Below, piece by piece: positions 36,344 to 44,788 of a stretch of 64,000 nt of DNA. The notes beneath the pieces were generated by a model. That model did no database searches and had not been told where the DNA came from. It was given only the letters and a program-made list of their open reading frames with translations. Source of the stretch: Polyangium mundeleinium (GTDB lineage: Bacteria; Myxococcota_A; Polyangia; Polyangiales; Polyangiaceae); contig NZ_JAQNDO010000001.1 of assembly GCF_028369105.1 (NCBI RefSeq), positions 11,254,501-11,318,500 on the forward strand, given 5' to 3'. Position numbers and translations under genes: made by a program. Every line of letters begins with the position of its first letter. The stretch's first letter is position 1.

Positions 36344-37507
36344 TCAGTAGCGGATGACGACCTTCGGATAGGTCGTGATCGCCTTCTGGAAGTCCCCCGC
36401 GTCGTAGTCGCGGAAGTCGAACATCGTCCCCTCGCCGCGCTTGAGGATGACCTCCCAGATGAGGTCGTGGATGTTCGGATCACGCGACTCCAAGAGATGC
36501 CGCGTGATGTGCCAGGTCTCGAAGATCCGGCGGCCAATCACGCTGTGCAGGCTGATGCCGTCGACGATCAGCCGATCGAAGTTCTCGATCACCGCGTCGC
36601 CGCTCTTCAAGCCGAACAGGATCACGTCGCCGCCGCGACGAACCGCGTGGATCGCGTTGTTCACGCTGGAGTTCACGCCGCTCATTTCGAGGGCCACGTC
36701 CACACCGACGCCGTCCGTCAGCTTGCGGATGCGCTCCGTCAGCTCCGGATCGCTCTTGTGCGGCTTGTCCTTCGAACCGTTCTGCAACTGCGGCCGGAGC
36801 ACCACGTCCGCGCCGAGCCGCCGCGCCATCTCCGCGTGGCTCTCCATCGGCTCGACGCCGATGATGTAGTTCGCGCCCATCGCCCGCGCGACCGCCACCG
36901 CGAAGAGGCCGATCGTCCCGCATCCGACGATGGCCACGCGCTTGCCGCGCAGGTTGACCTTCGTGCACGCGTGCACCGCGTTGCCGAACGGCTCCTGGAT
37001 CGCCGCGACCTCCGGCCGGATCTTCGTGATGTCCGTCCGCCACAGGTTCTTCGCCGGCAGCTTCACGAGCTCGGCGAAGCAGCCGTCCTCGCTGATGCCG
37101 ATGATCTTGTCGTCGGCGCAGACGTGCGTGTCGCCGATGCGGCACTGGTAGCAAACGCCGCAGGGGATGTGGCTCTCCGTCGTCACCACGTCGCCCACTT
37201 CGAGCCCGTATTGCCGCCTCGCGTCCGTGCCGATCTCCACCACGCGGCCGAGCAGCTCGTGCCCGATCACGCGCGACGACTTCTTGTCGCGCTCGAGCGA
37301 CTTGAAGATCATGTCCTTGAAGGCCGAGCGGAACCAGATGCCGCGGTCCGAGCCGCAGAAGCCGGTCATGATGGGCTTGATGAGCACCTGCGACCGGTCG
37401 TGGTAGTCGCTCGTCTCATCGATGCGCGGCCTCTCGACCTCGGTCTTGCGCAGGCCCGTGGAGTTTTCCCACGGATCGGTCTCGCGGTCGTACGTCAGGG
37501 CCTGCAT
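36344..37507 (-). CDS. tdh: zinc-dependent dehydrogenase, probable L-threonine 3-dehydrogenase
   Basis: Tdh oxidises L-threonine with NAD+ to 2-amino-3-ketobutyrate, the substrate of Kbl. The start MQALTYDRET is chosen because the frame upstream of it lacks family character; the product is 387 residues. The catalytic zinc ligands are in GFCGSD and GHELLG. The structural zinc Cys cluster is CGVCYQCRIGDTHVC. The NAD fold is GCGTIGLFAVAVARAMGA and the C-terminus DFQKAITTYPKVVIRY is typical. It is somewhat longer than E. coli Tdh (about 340), with inserts around HKSDPELTER. The neighbour kbl supports the assignment; other zinc alcohol dehydrogenases remain possible. Confidence 0.85.
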   Translation of the reverse strand: MQALTYDRETDPWENSTGLRKTEVERPRIDETSDYHDRSQVLIKPIMTGFCGSDRGIWFRSAFKDMIFKSLERDKKSSRVIGHELLGRVVEIGTDARRQYGLEVGDVVTTESHIPCGVCYQCRIGDTHVCADDKIIGISEDGCFAELVKLPAKNLWRTDITKIRPEVAAIQEPFGNAVHACTKVNLRGKRVAIVGCGTIGLFAVAVARAMGANYIIGVEPMESHAEMARRLGADVVLRPQLQNGSKDKPHKSDPELTERIRKLTDGVGVDVALEMSGVNSSVNNAIHAVRRGGDVILFGLKSGDAVIENFDRLIVDGISLHSVIGRRIFETWHITRHLLESRDPNIHDLIWEVILKRGEGTMFDFRDYDAGDFQKAITTYPKVVIRY

Positions 37508-37625
37508 CGCGTCGCTCACGTTGTGCGCCTCCTCGAAAGACACGTCGGCCAGTGTCGTCGCGGCGCGACGCTGCGCAAGTCCCAAGGCGAGCCAAGTCTG
37601 CTTGACGCGTTGGGTTAACGCAGAG

Positions 37626-39089
37626 TCAACGCAGCTTGCGACCAGGCGGCGGCGTCGTTTGCGAGACGGGCGGGCGCTCGCGCATGCACTTGTCGAGGCC
37701 CGATTGCAGCGAAACGTCGAGCCCGCCAGGGAGCTTCGGACGGCCCATCACGTTCACGAAGAGCCTGTCCTGCGCGATACCGCCGCCCGGCGCGAAGCTC
37801 ATCCATACGAACATCGCGCGGCCCTTGATGTTCTCGAAGGGCACGCCCGCGCCCATCCCGCCGCGCCAGCTCCGCGAGTCGTGGCTGTTGTAGCGGTTGT
37901 CGCCCATCACCCACACCTCGTTCGCGTTGACCTTGAACGGGCCCTGGTGATGGCCGCAGATTCCCGCCTTGCACGACTGCCCGATCCCGCAGTCCTCTTG
38001 CCCCTTGCACACGGGCTCGTCCGGACCGTTCGGGTGCATGTCGTCGTGCGCGAACAACGTGAAGTACGACTTGTCCTCCAAGAACTCCACGTAGAGCCAG
38101 CCGTCGTGCCCGTACCGCCCCACGTAGCAGTGCGGCACGAGCCAGCCGTTGATGATCGGGCGGCCGTTGATCGCCTCCAGCGTGTCGCCGGGGGCCGCGA
38201 TCACCCGCTTGATGAAGTCTTGCTCCTTGTTCTCCGGGAACTTGAAGACCATCACGTCCCCGCGCGTGGGCGGCAGGCTCGAGAAGAGCCGCTTCTCCGT
38301 CCACGGGATCAGCGGGCCGTAGGTCAATTTGTTCACGAAGATGTGATCGCCGATCATCAGGCTCGGGATCATCGAGCCGCTCGGGATCTTGAAGGCCTCG
38401 ATCACGAACGCCCGCAAGATGAGCGCGACCGCCACCGCCACGCCGATCGACTCGGCGTACTCGCGCATCTCGCCCTTGCGCCAGCGCGACAGGTGCTCGC
38501 CGACCGCGCGGTCGGCCCGCGCGTGCGCCGTGTCGAACTCCGCGAGGTCGAACTTCTCGGCGAGCATCACCTTTTCGAGGCCGCTGATGGCCTCGTCGAG
38601 GCGCTCGCGCTCGGCGCTCCGGAGCCCCTTGGTCACCTCGCGCGCGTTCTGCTTGAGGATACGCCGCGCCTCGTCGACGAGCGCCTGCGCCTCCTCGAAC
38701 CGCGCCCGCGCTTGCGGCGGGATGTCCTTGCGTCCGACGCCGATCGCGCCCGAGAGCGGGAGCTCGTAGCGGTAGTGCCACGCGAGCATCGCGAAGATCG
38801 TGAAGAGCACGATGCCCGCTGGAATCTGCTGCTCCGCGACGAAGACGCGCAGGCCTCCGGCCGAGACGTCACCGGGCGCCGGGGTCAGGAGCCAGACGGC
38901 GAGAATGGCCAGGACAAACGGGAGCGTGACGATCCAGATCGCGTAGAAAACTCCGCGGAGCCAGGTCGGTCCGGCGCTGCCCGTGTTCGGCCGGTGTGAG
39001 GGGGACGGGTCGGATCCCTCCGTCGCGCCGCCTTCTTTGGCGAGGGCGGGCGAGCTCTCGGGAGACCGTTCATCCGGCGTGGTTGCCAA
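37626..39089 (-). CDS. lepB: signal peptidase I with extended N-terminus
   Basis: LepB cleaves signal peptides at the inner membrane. The catalytic Ser239 is in IPSGSMIPSL and the general-base Lys294 in DFIKRVIAAPGD. GDNRYNSHDSR completes the family signature. At about 487 residues it is longer than E. coli LepB (324). The N-terminal part has a disordered Ser/Pro stretch, two TM helices (VTLPFVLAILAVWLL, AGIVLFTIFAMLAWHY) and a charged coiled-coil-like block (ARFEEAQALVDEARRILKQN), then another TM before the active site. There is also a four-Cys insert, CKGQEDCGIGQSCKAGICG. The start is uncertain: TTG at 39089 or TTG at 39128. Confidence 0.9.
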   Translation of the reverse strand: MATTPDERSPESSPALAKEGGATEGSDPSPSHRPNTGSAGPTWLRGVFYAIWIVTLPFVLAILAVWLLTPAPGDVSAGGLRVFVAEQQIPAGIVLFTIFAMLAWHYRYELPLSGAIGVGRKDIPPQARARFEEAQALVDEARRILKQNAREVTKGLRSAERERLDEAISGLEKVMLAEKFDLAEFDTAHARADRAVGEHLSRWRKGEMREYAESIGVAVAVALILRAFVIEAFKIPSGSMIPSLMIGDHIFVNKLTYGPLIPWTEKRLFSSLPPTRGDVMVFKFPENKEQDFIKRVIAAPGDTLEAINGRPIINGWLVPHCYVGRYGHDGWLYVEFLEDKSYFTLFAHDDMHPNGPDEPVCKGQEDCGIGQSCKAGICGHHQGPFKVNANEVWVMGDNRYNSHDSRSWRGGMGAGVPFENIKGRAMFVWMSFAPGGGIAQDRLFVNVMGRPKLPGGLDVSLQSGLDKCMRERPPVSQTTPPPGRKLR

Positions 39090-39149
39090 GGGGTTAGCCT
39101 TTCTATACGCCGCCCTGGGGCAGGGCAAGGGCGAGGGGCGCCGCGAACC

Positions 39150-40214
39150 TCAAGGCGCGGCCCCGACTTCGACCGCGTAACTGACGAGAGCGGCCCGGTC
39201 GTCACCGGCCGCGCTGGGCGGAGCCGTCCTGCCGGCCGCCGCCGTGTTGTCGAAGACCACGTAGTACTGCCCGGCCGGCAGCGGCAGCGGCCTCCGCCAC
39301 ACCATGCCGCTCGACACGGGCTCGTCCAGGACGGGGGCCGCAGGCGGAGGCCCGAGCGCCACGCTCGTCGTGTACTGCTGAAGCCACGCATCCCCCACGC
39401 CGCGATGCACGACGATCACGTCGACCGCAGGCGCGCCGTCGACGGCCACGCTGAGATACAGGGCCTGCCCCTTTCCTTTCACCTCGAAGGGTCCCGCATA
39501 ATCGCGCTGGTTCTGGTGCACCTCGATGCGCTCGTTCACGAGCACGAGCCGGCCGTTGTCCGCGGTCTTGTACGGCGAGCCGGGCCGCTTGCCCTTCTCC
39601 ACGACGCCGAGGCCGAAGTCGACGCTGCCGTTGGAGTCACGGATGACCGTGAAGCCACGCCCAATCTCCTTCTTCAGCACCGCGCCGCCGACTTGATCGA
39701 GGAAGCCTTGGGTCGATCCGCCGGGCAGGCCGAAGGCCCCGGGCGCGGGCGGCTGCTCGACGAGGCGCGAGCCGAACGTCGTGGCGCTCGTCGCGCGCTC
39801 GCGGAAGTACACGTACATCGTGCTGCCATCCATCAGGAAGTCGTGGTCGTACTCGACGGCCGCGCTCGCATCGAAGCCGATGCGCTTCGTGAGGTTCGTC
39901 CAGGCGTAGCCATAGCCGCCGAACTGGAGGAAGAGGTTGCCCGAGGCGAGCTCCTGCGCGGCACACGAGAGCGGGAAGAAGCGGCCCGTCGCGGGATCTT
40001 CTTCGCGCAGCTTGAGCGGCACGCTGCGCTTCTGCACCTCGCGGCAGATCTCGCCGCGCGCGAACGACAAGATGCCGCGACGGAGCGTGAGGTTGCCCGG
40101 ATCGTTCACGACGCCGGGCATCACCGCGAGCGACGTCTGGCCGCAGCTCGCGCCCACGAAGGAGAGCGCGAAAGCGACGGAGAGAAGGCGCGCTGTGACG
40201 GCACGGAAGGACAT
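39150..40214 (-). CDS. exported lipoprotein, unknown function
   Basis: This 354-residue protein has a signal peptide with lipobox VGASC (Cys24). The mature part is beta-rich, with GILSFARGEICREVQKRSVP early and a second half of strands such as GRLVLVNERIEVHQNQRDY and GQALYLSVAVDGAPAVDVIV. It ends in LPAGQYYVVFDNTAAAG, reminiscent of a C-terminal Ig-like or carbohydrate-binding sandwich. Cys pairs are in EICREV and LSCAAQ. I do not recognise a named family. It is divergent from gpsA. Confidence 0.72.
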   Translation of the reverse strand: MSFRAVTARLLSVAFALSFVGASCGQTSLAVMPGVVNDPGNLTLRRGILSFARGEICREVQKRSVPLKLREEDPATGRFFPLSCAAQELASGNLFLQFGGYGYAWTNLTKRIGFDASAAVEYDHDFLMDGSTMYVYFRERATSATTFGSRLVEQPPAPGAFGLPGGSTQGFLDQVGGAVLKKEIGRGFTVIRDSNGSVDFGLGVVEKGKRPGSPYKTADNGRLVLVNERIEVHQNQRDYAGPFEVKGKGQALYLSVAVDGAPAVDVIVVHRGVGDAWLQQYTTSVALGPPPAAPVLDEPVSSGMVWRRPLPLPAGQYYVVFDNTAAAGRTAPPSAAGDDRAALVSYAVEVGAAP

Positions 40215-40254
40215 GGCGGGGGAGAATAGTGCATACGCACGGCCTCGGGCAGGT

Positions 40255-40291
40255 TTGGGGCGCAGCTCGGCTTGTCCGAGCGGAGCCCCAA
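40255..40291. repeat. intergenic hairpin element, GGTTTGGGG type (copy 2)
   Basis: TTGGGGC (40255-40261) pairs with GCCCCAA (40285-40291), and inside it GCTCGG (40265-40270) pairs with CCGAGC (40276-40281) around the loop CTTGT. It lies between the divergent lipoprotein and gpsA genes, 31 bases before the gpsA ATG. It closely resembles the element at 8386-8448. Confidence 0.5.
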
Positions 40292-40322
40292 GCGTGGAAA
40301 GGGGTGATAGCGTTTTTGCCTC

Positions 40323-41321
40323 ATGTCGAAGGTGGCAGTCCTTGGCGCGGGGGCGTGGGGCACGGCGCTCGCGAAGGTCCTCGCAGACAAACAGAACCCG
40401 ACGTTCCTCTGGTCGCACAGCGCCGATCTCGCGCTCTTGATCAACGAGCGGCGCGTGAACGAGCGGTACCTGCCCTCGGCCCCGCTGCCGCCGACGCTGC
40501 GCGCGACCGGCGACATCGAACAGGCGCTCTCCGGCGCCGAGCTCGTCGTGCTCGTCGTGCCCTCGCACGCGATGCGCGAGGTCGTGGCGATCGCGCGACC
40601 GTACATCCCGCAGCGCGCGCTCATCTGCAGCGCGACGAAGGGCATCGAGAACGACTCGCTCATGCTGATGAGCGAGGTCCTCGTCGACGTGCTCGGGCGT
40701 GATGTCGAGCCGCGGCTCTCGTATTTGTCGGGGCCGAGCTTCGCGAAGGAGGTCGCCGCGGGGCAGCCGACGGCCGTCGTCGTCGCGGGCAAGAGCAACG
40801 ACGAGACCGTGGCCGTGCAGCACGCGTTCGCCACGGAGCGGCTGCGCGTCTACCAGTCCGACGATGTCGTCGGCGTGGAGGTCGGCGGGGCGCTGAAAAA
40901 CGTCGTCGCCATCGCGGCGGGCGCGGTCGACGGGCTCGGCTTCGGGCACAACGCGCGGGCCGGCGTCATCACGCGTGGGCTCGCGGAGATCGCCCGGATC
41001 GCCATGGTCAAGGGCGGCAGCCCCCTCACGCTCGCGGGCCTCTCCGGGCTCGGCGACCTCGTGCTCACGTGCACCGGCGAGCTCTCGCGCAACCGGACCG
41101 TCGGCTACGAGATGGGGCGCGGGCGCACGCTCGACGACGTCCTTTCGCACCTCGGCCACGTCGCCGAGGGCGTCAAGACCGCGAAGAGCGCCTACGATCT
41201 CGGGGTGAAGCTCGACGTGGACCTGCCCATCACGACCGAGGTCTACCGCGTGCTCTACGAGCAAAAGACCCCGCTCCAGGCGGTCGTGGACCTCATGAAC
41301 CGGTCGCTGCGCAAGGAATGA
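40323..41321 (+). CDS. gpsA: glycerol-3-phosphate dehydrogenase [NAD(P)+]
   Basis: GpsA reduces dihydroxyacetone phosphate to sn-glycerol 3-phosphate for phospholipid synthesis. The 332-residue length is typical. The N-terminal dinucleotide fold is VAVLGAGAWGTALAKVL. Further blocks are ICSATKGIEND, YLSGPSFAKEV, the catalytic Lys in GALKNVVAIAAGAVDG and LSGLGDLVLTCTGELSRNR. All family residues are present. The TTTTTGCC tract before the ATG is one of the few T-rich spots nearby and may be part of its promoter. Confidence 0.95.
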   Translation: MSKVAVLGAGAWGTALAKVLADKQNPTFLWSHSADLALLINERRVNERYLPSAPLPPTLRATGDIEQALSGAELVVLVVPSHAMREVVAIARPYIPQRALICSATKGIENDSLMLMSEVLVDVLGRDVEPRLSYLSGPSFAKEVAAGQPTAVVVAGKSNDETVAVQHAFATERLRVYQSDDVVGVEVGGALKNVVAIAAGAVDGLGFGHNARAGVITRGLAEIARIAMVKGGSPLTLAGLSGLGDLVLTCTGELSRNRTVGYEMGRGRTLDDVLSHLGHVAEGVKTAKSAYDLGVKLDVDLPITTEVYRVLYEQKTPLQAVVDLMNRSLRKE

Positions 41322-41405
41322 CGCGCCCGATCGCGCCTCGCCGACACGGTCCGGTTTGCGCAGAAGAAGGCAGGAGAGCCGGAAAGGTGTAGACTCGGAG
41401 GCGCA

Positions 41406-42788
41406 ATGCTACGTGCGCGTTGGTTCGCTCTTCTTGCTGCATGCCTTTCCCTTGGCGCCGCTGCGACGGCCGCGGCGCAGAACCCGGTCCCGGATCCGTC
41501 CGGTCAGCCGCCGCCTCCGCAGCCCTTCCCGCTGCCGACGACGCTGCCCACGATCCCCGGCCTGCCGCCGCTCATCCCGCAGCAGCCCGCGCCGCAGCCG
41601 GATCCGAACCAGCCGCAGCAGCCGCCGCAACAGCAGCCCACGATTCCCGGCCTACCCACGATCCCCGGCCTGCCGCCGCTCATCCCGCAGCAGCCCACAC
41701 AGACGCAGCCGACGCAGCCCACGCAGCCGACCCCGTACGGGCAAACCCAGCCTTATCCGTACGGGCAGCAGCCGTACGGGCAGCAGCCGTATGGGCAGCA
41801 ACCTTACGGCCAGCAACCTTATGGGCAACAACCTTATGGCCAGCAGCCCTGCGTGCAGCAGCCGTACGGCCCTCCGTGCCCGGCGCAGACGCCCGTCCCG
41901 ATGTTGCAGGATCGGACGAAGCTCGAAATGGGCTACCTCTACGGCGCCTCGATCGCCTGGGGCGTGACCACCGGCGTCTGGATCGATCTCGAAGCGGAGA
42001 CCGAAAACCCCGGCCTCGCGCTCATCGCGCCCGCGCTCTTCGGCGCCGCCGCGCCGACTGCGATGTTCTTCCTCGATCGCCCGAAAATGCCCCTCGGTCG
42101 CCCCTCCGCGATCGCCACCGGCATCATGCTCGGCTCGGGCGAGGCCGCGCTCATCTGGACACGCCAGTACACCACCGCCAAATCCGGCGAGGAGTGGGGC
42201 CCCAAGCAATATTTCCGCGCCCACGTCATCAGCTCGACCATCGGCGGCGTCGGCGGCTACCTCGCGCATTACGGCCTCAAGTTCCGTCCGCAGACGAGCA
42301 TGTTCGTCGGCTCGGCGGCGCTCTGGGGCTCGATCGCGGGCGGCGCGTTCGGCGGCGGCGGAAGCAACGGATCGTGGAGCGCGTGGGCCAACGACGGCGT
42401 CTTCCTCGGCGGCCTGATCGGCTACAACCTCGGCATGGTCGCGGCCGCGGGCGTCTCCGCGGTGTGGACGCCGTCGTGGAACCAGCTCGGGTGGATGTGG
42501 GGCGGCTTCGGCGCGGGCGCCGCGGTCTCCGCGCTCGTGTACCCGTTCTACGCGCTCTCGGATGACGCGGATCCGCGCAGCGGCCTGATCTTCCAGGGAG
42601 TCCTCTCCCTGCTCGGCGTGGCCGGCGGCGCGCTGATCGGCGCCCCCGAGAGCAGCAGCGCAACGGCCCAGGCCCCCGCGACCACGGGCATCGGCAATCA
42701 CCCCAAGTTCGCGCGCATCCTCGGCCCCTCCATCATGCCGGTCCAGGGCCCCGGCGCAGGTGTCTCGCTCGTCGGCGAGCTTTACTGA
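41406..42788 (+). CDS. exported membrane protein with Pro/Gln-rich PYGQQ repeats
   Basis: This 460-residue protein has a signal peptide (WFALLAACLSLGAAATAAAQ). A Pro/Gln-rich low-complexity region (25-165) follows, with two copies of TIPGLPPLIPQQP and six tandem PYGQQ units. The C-terminal 290 residues are glycine-rich hydrophobic segments (GLALIAPALFGAAAPTAMFF, GVFLGGLIGYNLGMVAAAGV), probably a compact bundle of membrane helices or a hydrophobic barrel. I know no characterised homologue. The architecture suggests an envelope protein with a flexible, sticky N-terminal arm. Confidence 0.75.
   Translation: MLRARWFALLAACLSLGAAATAAAQNPVPDPSGQPPPPQPFPLPTTLPTIPGLPPLIPQQPAPQPDPNQPQQPPQQQPTIPGLPTIPGLPPLIPQQPTQTQPTQPTQPTPYGQTQPYPYGQQPYGQQPYGQQPYGQQPYGQQPYGQQPCVQQPYGPPCPAQTPVPMLQDRTKLEMGYLYGASIAWGVTTGVWIDLEAETENPGLALIAPALFGAAAPTAMFFLDRPKMPLGRPSAIATGIMLGSGEAALIWTRQYTTAKSGEEWGPKQYFRAHVISSTIGGVGGYLAHYGLKFRPQTSMFVGSAALWGSIAGGAFGGGGSNGSWSAWANDGVFLGGLIGYNLGMVAAAGVSAVWTPSWNQLGWMWGGFGAGAAVSALVYPFYALSDDADPRSGLIFQGVLSLLGVAGGALIGAPESSSATAQAPATTGIGNHPKFARILGPSIMPVQGPGAGVSLVGELY
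41758..41850 (+). repeat. tandem 15-bp repeats encoding PYGQQ (six units)
   Basis: Six consecutive 15-bp units encode PYGQQ. They differ by synonymous changes (TACGGG/TATGGG/TACGGC, CAGCAG/CAGCAA/CAACAA), so the peptide repeat appears maintained while the DNA has drifted. Confidence 0.8.
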
Positions 42789-42874
42789 AGCCCGGCGACG
42801 TAGCCTGGCCTTCTGACATCGAACAGCGCGCCGGAGCCGACGCTCGTGGCAAAAGCGCTATCCTCCGGGTCCCC

Positions 42875-44788
42875 ATGCCGACATTGAAGTACTTCGCCGC
42901 CCGCGGCGCGCCTCGGGTGTATGCCGTGCACAAGCCGGTCACGACGATCGGCAAGGCGCTCGGAAACGACGTCGCGCTCGCGGGGACGGGGCTCGCGGAC
43001 CACCACGCGCAGATCTCCTTCGACGGCCGGGACTTCGTGCTCGAAGAGCTCGACCGGGACGGCGACATCCAGATCAACGGCAAGAAGAAGCGTCGCGCGC
43101 GCCTCGTCCACGGCGACCGCGTCACGCTCGGCGCCGTCGAGCTCGGCTTCTCGATGTTCTCCGAGGCCACGAAGACGCGGTCCGACGACGACGAGACCGA
43201 AAAGCCCTCGACGCCCGGCGTCTCCGCGGAGCTCGCGGGCGTGCGCAAGCTCTTCGCGTTCAGCGAGAAGCTCATCAACCGGCGCAGCGTCGACGAGCTG
43301 CTCGAAGCGATGCTCGACGACATCATCGAGCTCACGCACGCGGACAAGGGTTTTCTCCTGCTCGTCGAGGGCGCCGAGGAGGCCGCGGATCCGGGCAAGG
43401 GCGCGCGACGCGAGGCCCAGGGCGAGGAGCGCAAGCTCGCGGTGCGCGCCTCGCGCAACGTGCGGCGCGAGGCGATGACGGACGCGCAGGGCTCGATCTC
43501 GGACAGCATCGCGCGGCAGGTCCTCGCCACGGGCCGCCCGATCATCGTCTCGGACGCGCTCGCGGACACGCAGTTCGGCCGCAGCGAGAGCGTCATCGCG
43601 ATGAAGCTCTCCAGCGTCATGTGCGCGCCGCTGCGCTCGCAGGGCGAGGTGATCGGCGCGCTCTACGTCGGCAACGACAAGGTCAAGCACCTCTTCGATC
43701 GCACGCAGCTCGAGCTGCTCGGCATCTTCGCCTCGCAAGCCTCGCTCATCCTGCAAAACGCGATGCTCTTGAGCGCGCTCCGAGCCGACAAGGCGAAGCT
43801 CGAAGCGGAGCTCAAGGACAAGAAGTTCGGCGAGATCATCGGCGCGTGTCCGAGCATGCTGGAGGTCTTCCGCAAGCTCACGAAGGTCGCGGCGACGGAC
43901 ATCAGCGTGCTCATCACGGGCGAGACCGGCACGGGCAAGGAGCTCATCGCGCGGGAGATCCACCGGCGTTCGAACCGCGAGGGCGGGCCGTTCGTCACGA
44001 TCAACTGCGGCGCGATCCCGGAGAACCTCATCGAGAGCGAGCTCTTCGGCCACGTGAAGGGCGCGTTCACCGGCGCCATCGCGAGCCGGCCCGGCAAGTT
44101 CCAGGTCGCGGACAAAGGCACGCTCTTCCTCGACGAGATCGGCGAGCTGCCGCTGAACTTGCAGGTCAAACTGCTCCGCGCGCTGCAAGAGCGTGTCGTC
44201 TTCCGCGTCGGCGATTCGAAGCCGGAGAAGGTCGACATCCGCATCGTTGCCGCGACGAACCGGAACCTCGAAGAGGAGATCCGCGCGAACCACTTCCGCG
44301 AAGACCTCTACTACCGGCTCAACGTCGTGAACCTGTGGCTCCCGCCCCTGCGCGAGCGCGGCGACGACGTGCTCATCATCGCGAAGATGCTGCTCTCGAA
44401 GTATGCAGACGAGCTCGGCAGCTCGGTGCGCGGCTACAGCCCCGCGGCGCTCGCGGCGGTCAAGAAATACGCCTGGCCCGGGAACATCCGGCAGCTCGAA
44501 AACCGCATCAAGAAGGCGCTCGTGCTCTGCGACAAGACGCTGCTCGGCCCCGAGGACCTCGATCTCGGGCCCGGCGCGGAGACCGCCATCTTGCCGCTCG
44601 AAAAAGCGAAAGAAGAATTCCAGCGCAGGTACGTCCTCGAAGTGCTGGAACGCAACAACGGCAACCGCACGCAGACCGCCCGCGACCTCGGCGTCGATCC
44701 ACGCACCATCTTCCGGTACCTGGAGAAAGAGCAGAACCCGATGCCGAGCGGCGCGGGCGGCACGCCGCGGGATCCTTCCGAAGGCTGA
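42875..44788 (+). CDS. sigma-54-dependent activator: FHA-GAF-AAA+-Fis
   Basis: This 637-residue protein combines four modules. Residues 1-95 form an FHA domain (TIGKALGNDV, LADHHAQI, DIQINGKKK). Residues about 115-300 form a GAF domain. The AAA+ sigma-54 interaction domain spans about 318-560, with Walker A GETGTGKELIAREIH near 350, intact GAFTGA near 396 and VAATNRNLEEEI. A Fis-type helix-turn-helix closes the protein (NNGNRTQTARDLGVDPRTIF). There is no receiver, so input is by phosphothreonine proteins (FHA) or a small ligand (GAF). The FHA consensus Arg and Ser are replaced here (GKALGN, ADHHA), so classical pThr binding is uncertain. The stop directly abuts the mutS2 ATG. Confidence 0.92.
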   Translation: MPTLKYFAARGAPRVYAVHKPVTTIGKALGNDVALAGTGLADHHAQISFDGRDFVLEELDRDGDIQINGKKKRRARLVHGDRVTLGAVELGFSMFSEATKTRSDDDETEKPSTPGVSAELAGVRKLFAFSEKLINRRSVDELLEAMLDDIIELTHADKGFLLLVEGAEEAADPGKGARREAQGEERKLAVRASRNVRREAMTDAQGSISDSIARQVLATGRPIIVSDALADTQFGRSESVIAMKLSSVMCAPLRSQGEVIGALYVGNDKVKHLFDRTQLELLGIFASQASLILQNAMLLSALRADKAKLEAELKDKKFGEIIGACPSMLEVFRKLTKVAATDISVLITGETGTGKELIAREIHRRSNREGGPFVTINCGAIPENLIESELFGHVKGAFTGAIASRPGKFQVADKGTLFLDEIGELPLNLQVKLLRALQERVVFRVGDSKPEKVDIRIVAATNRNLEEEIRANHFREDLYYRLNVVNLWLPPLRERGDDVLIIAKMLLSKYADELGSSVRGYSPAALAAVKKYAWPGNIRQLENRIKKALVLCDKTLLGPEDLDLGPGAETAILPLEKAKEEFQRRYVLEVLERNNGNRTQTARDLGVDPRTIFRYLEKEQNPMPSGAGGTPRDPSEG

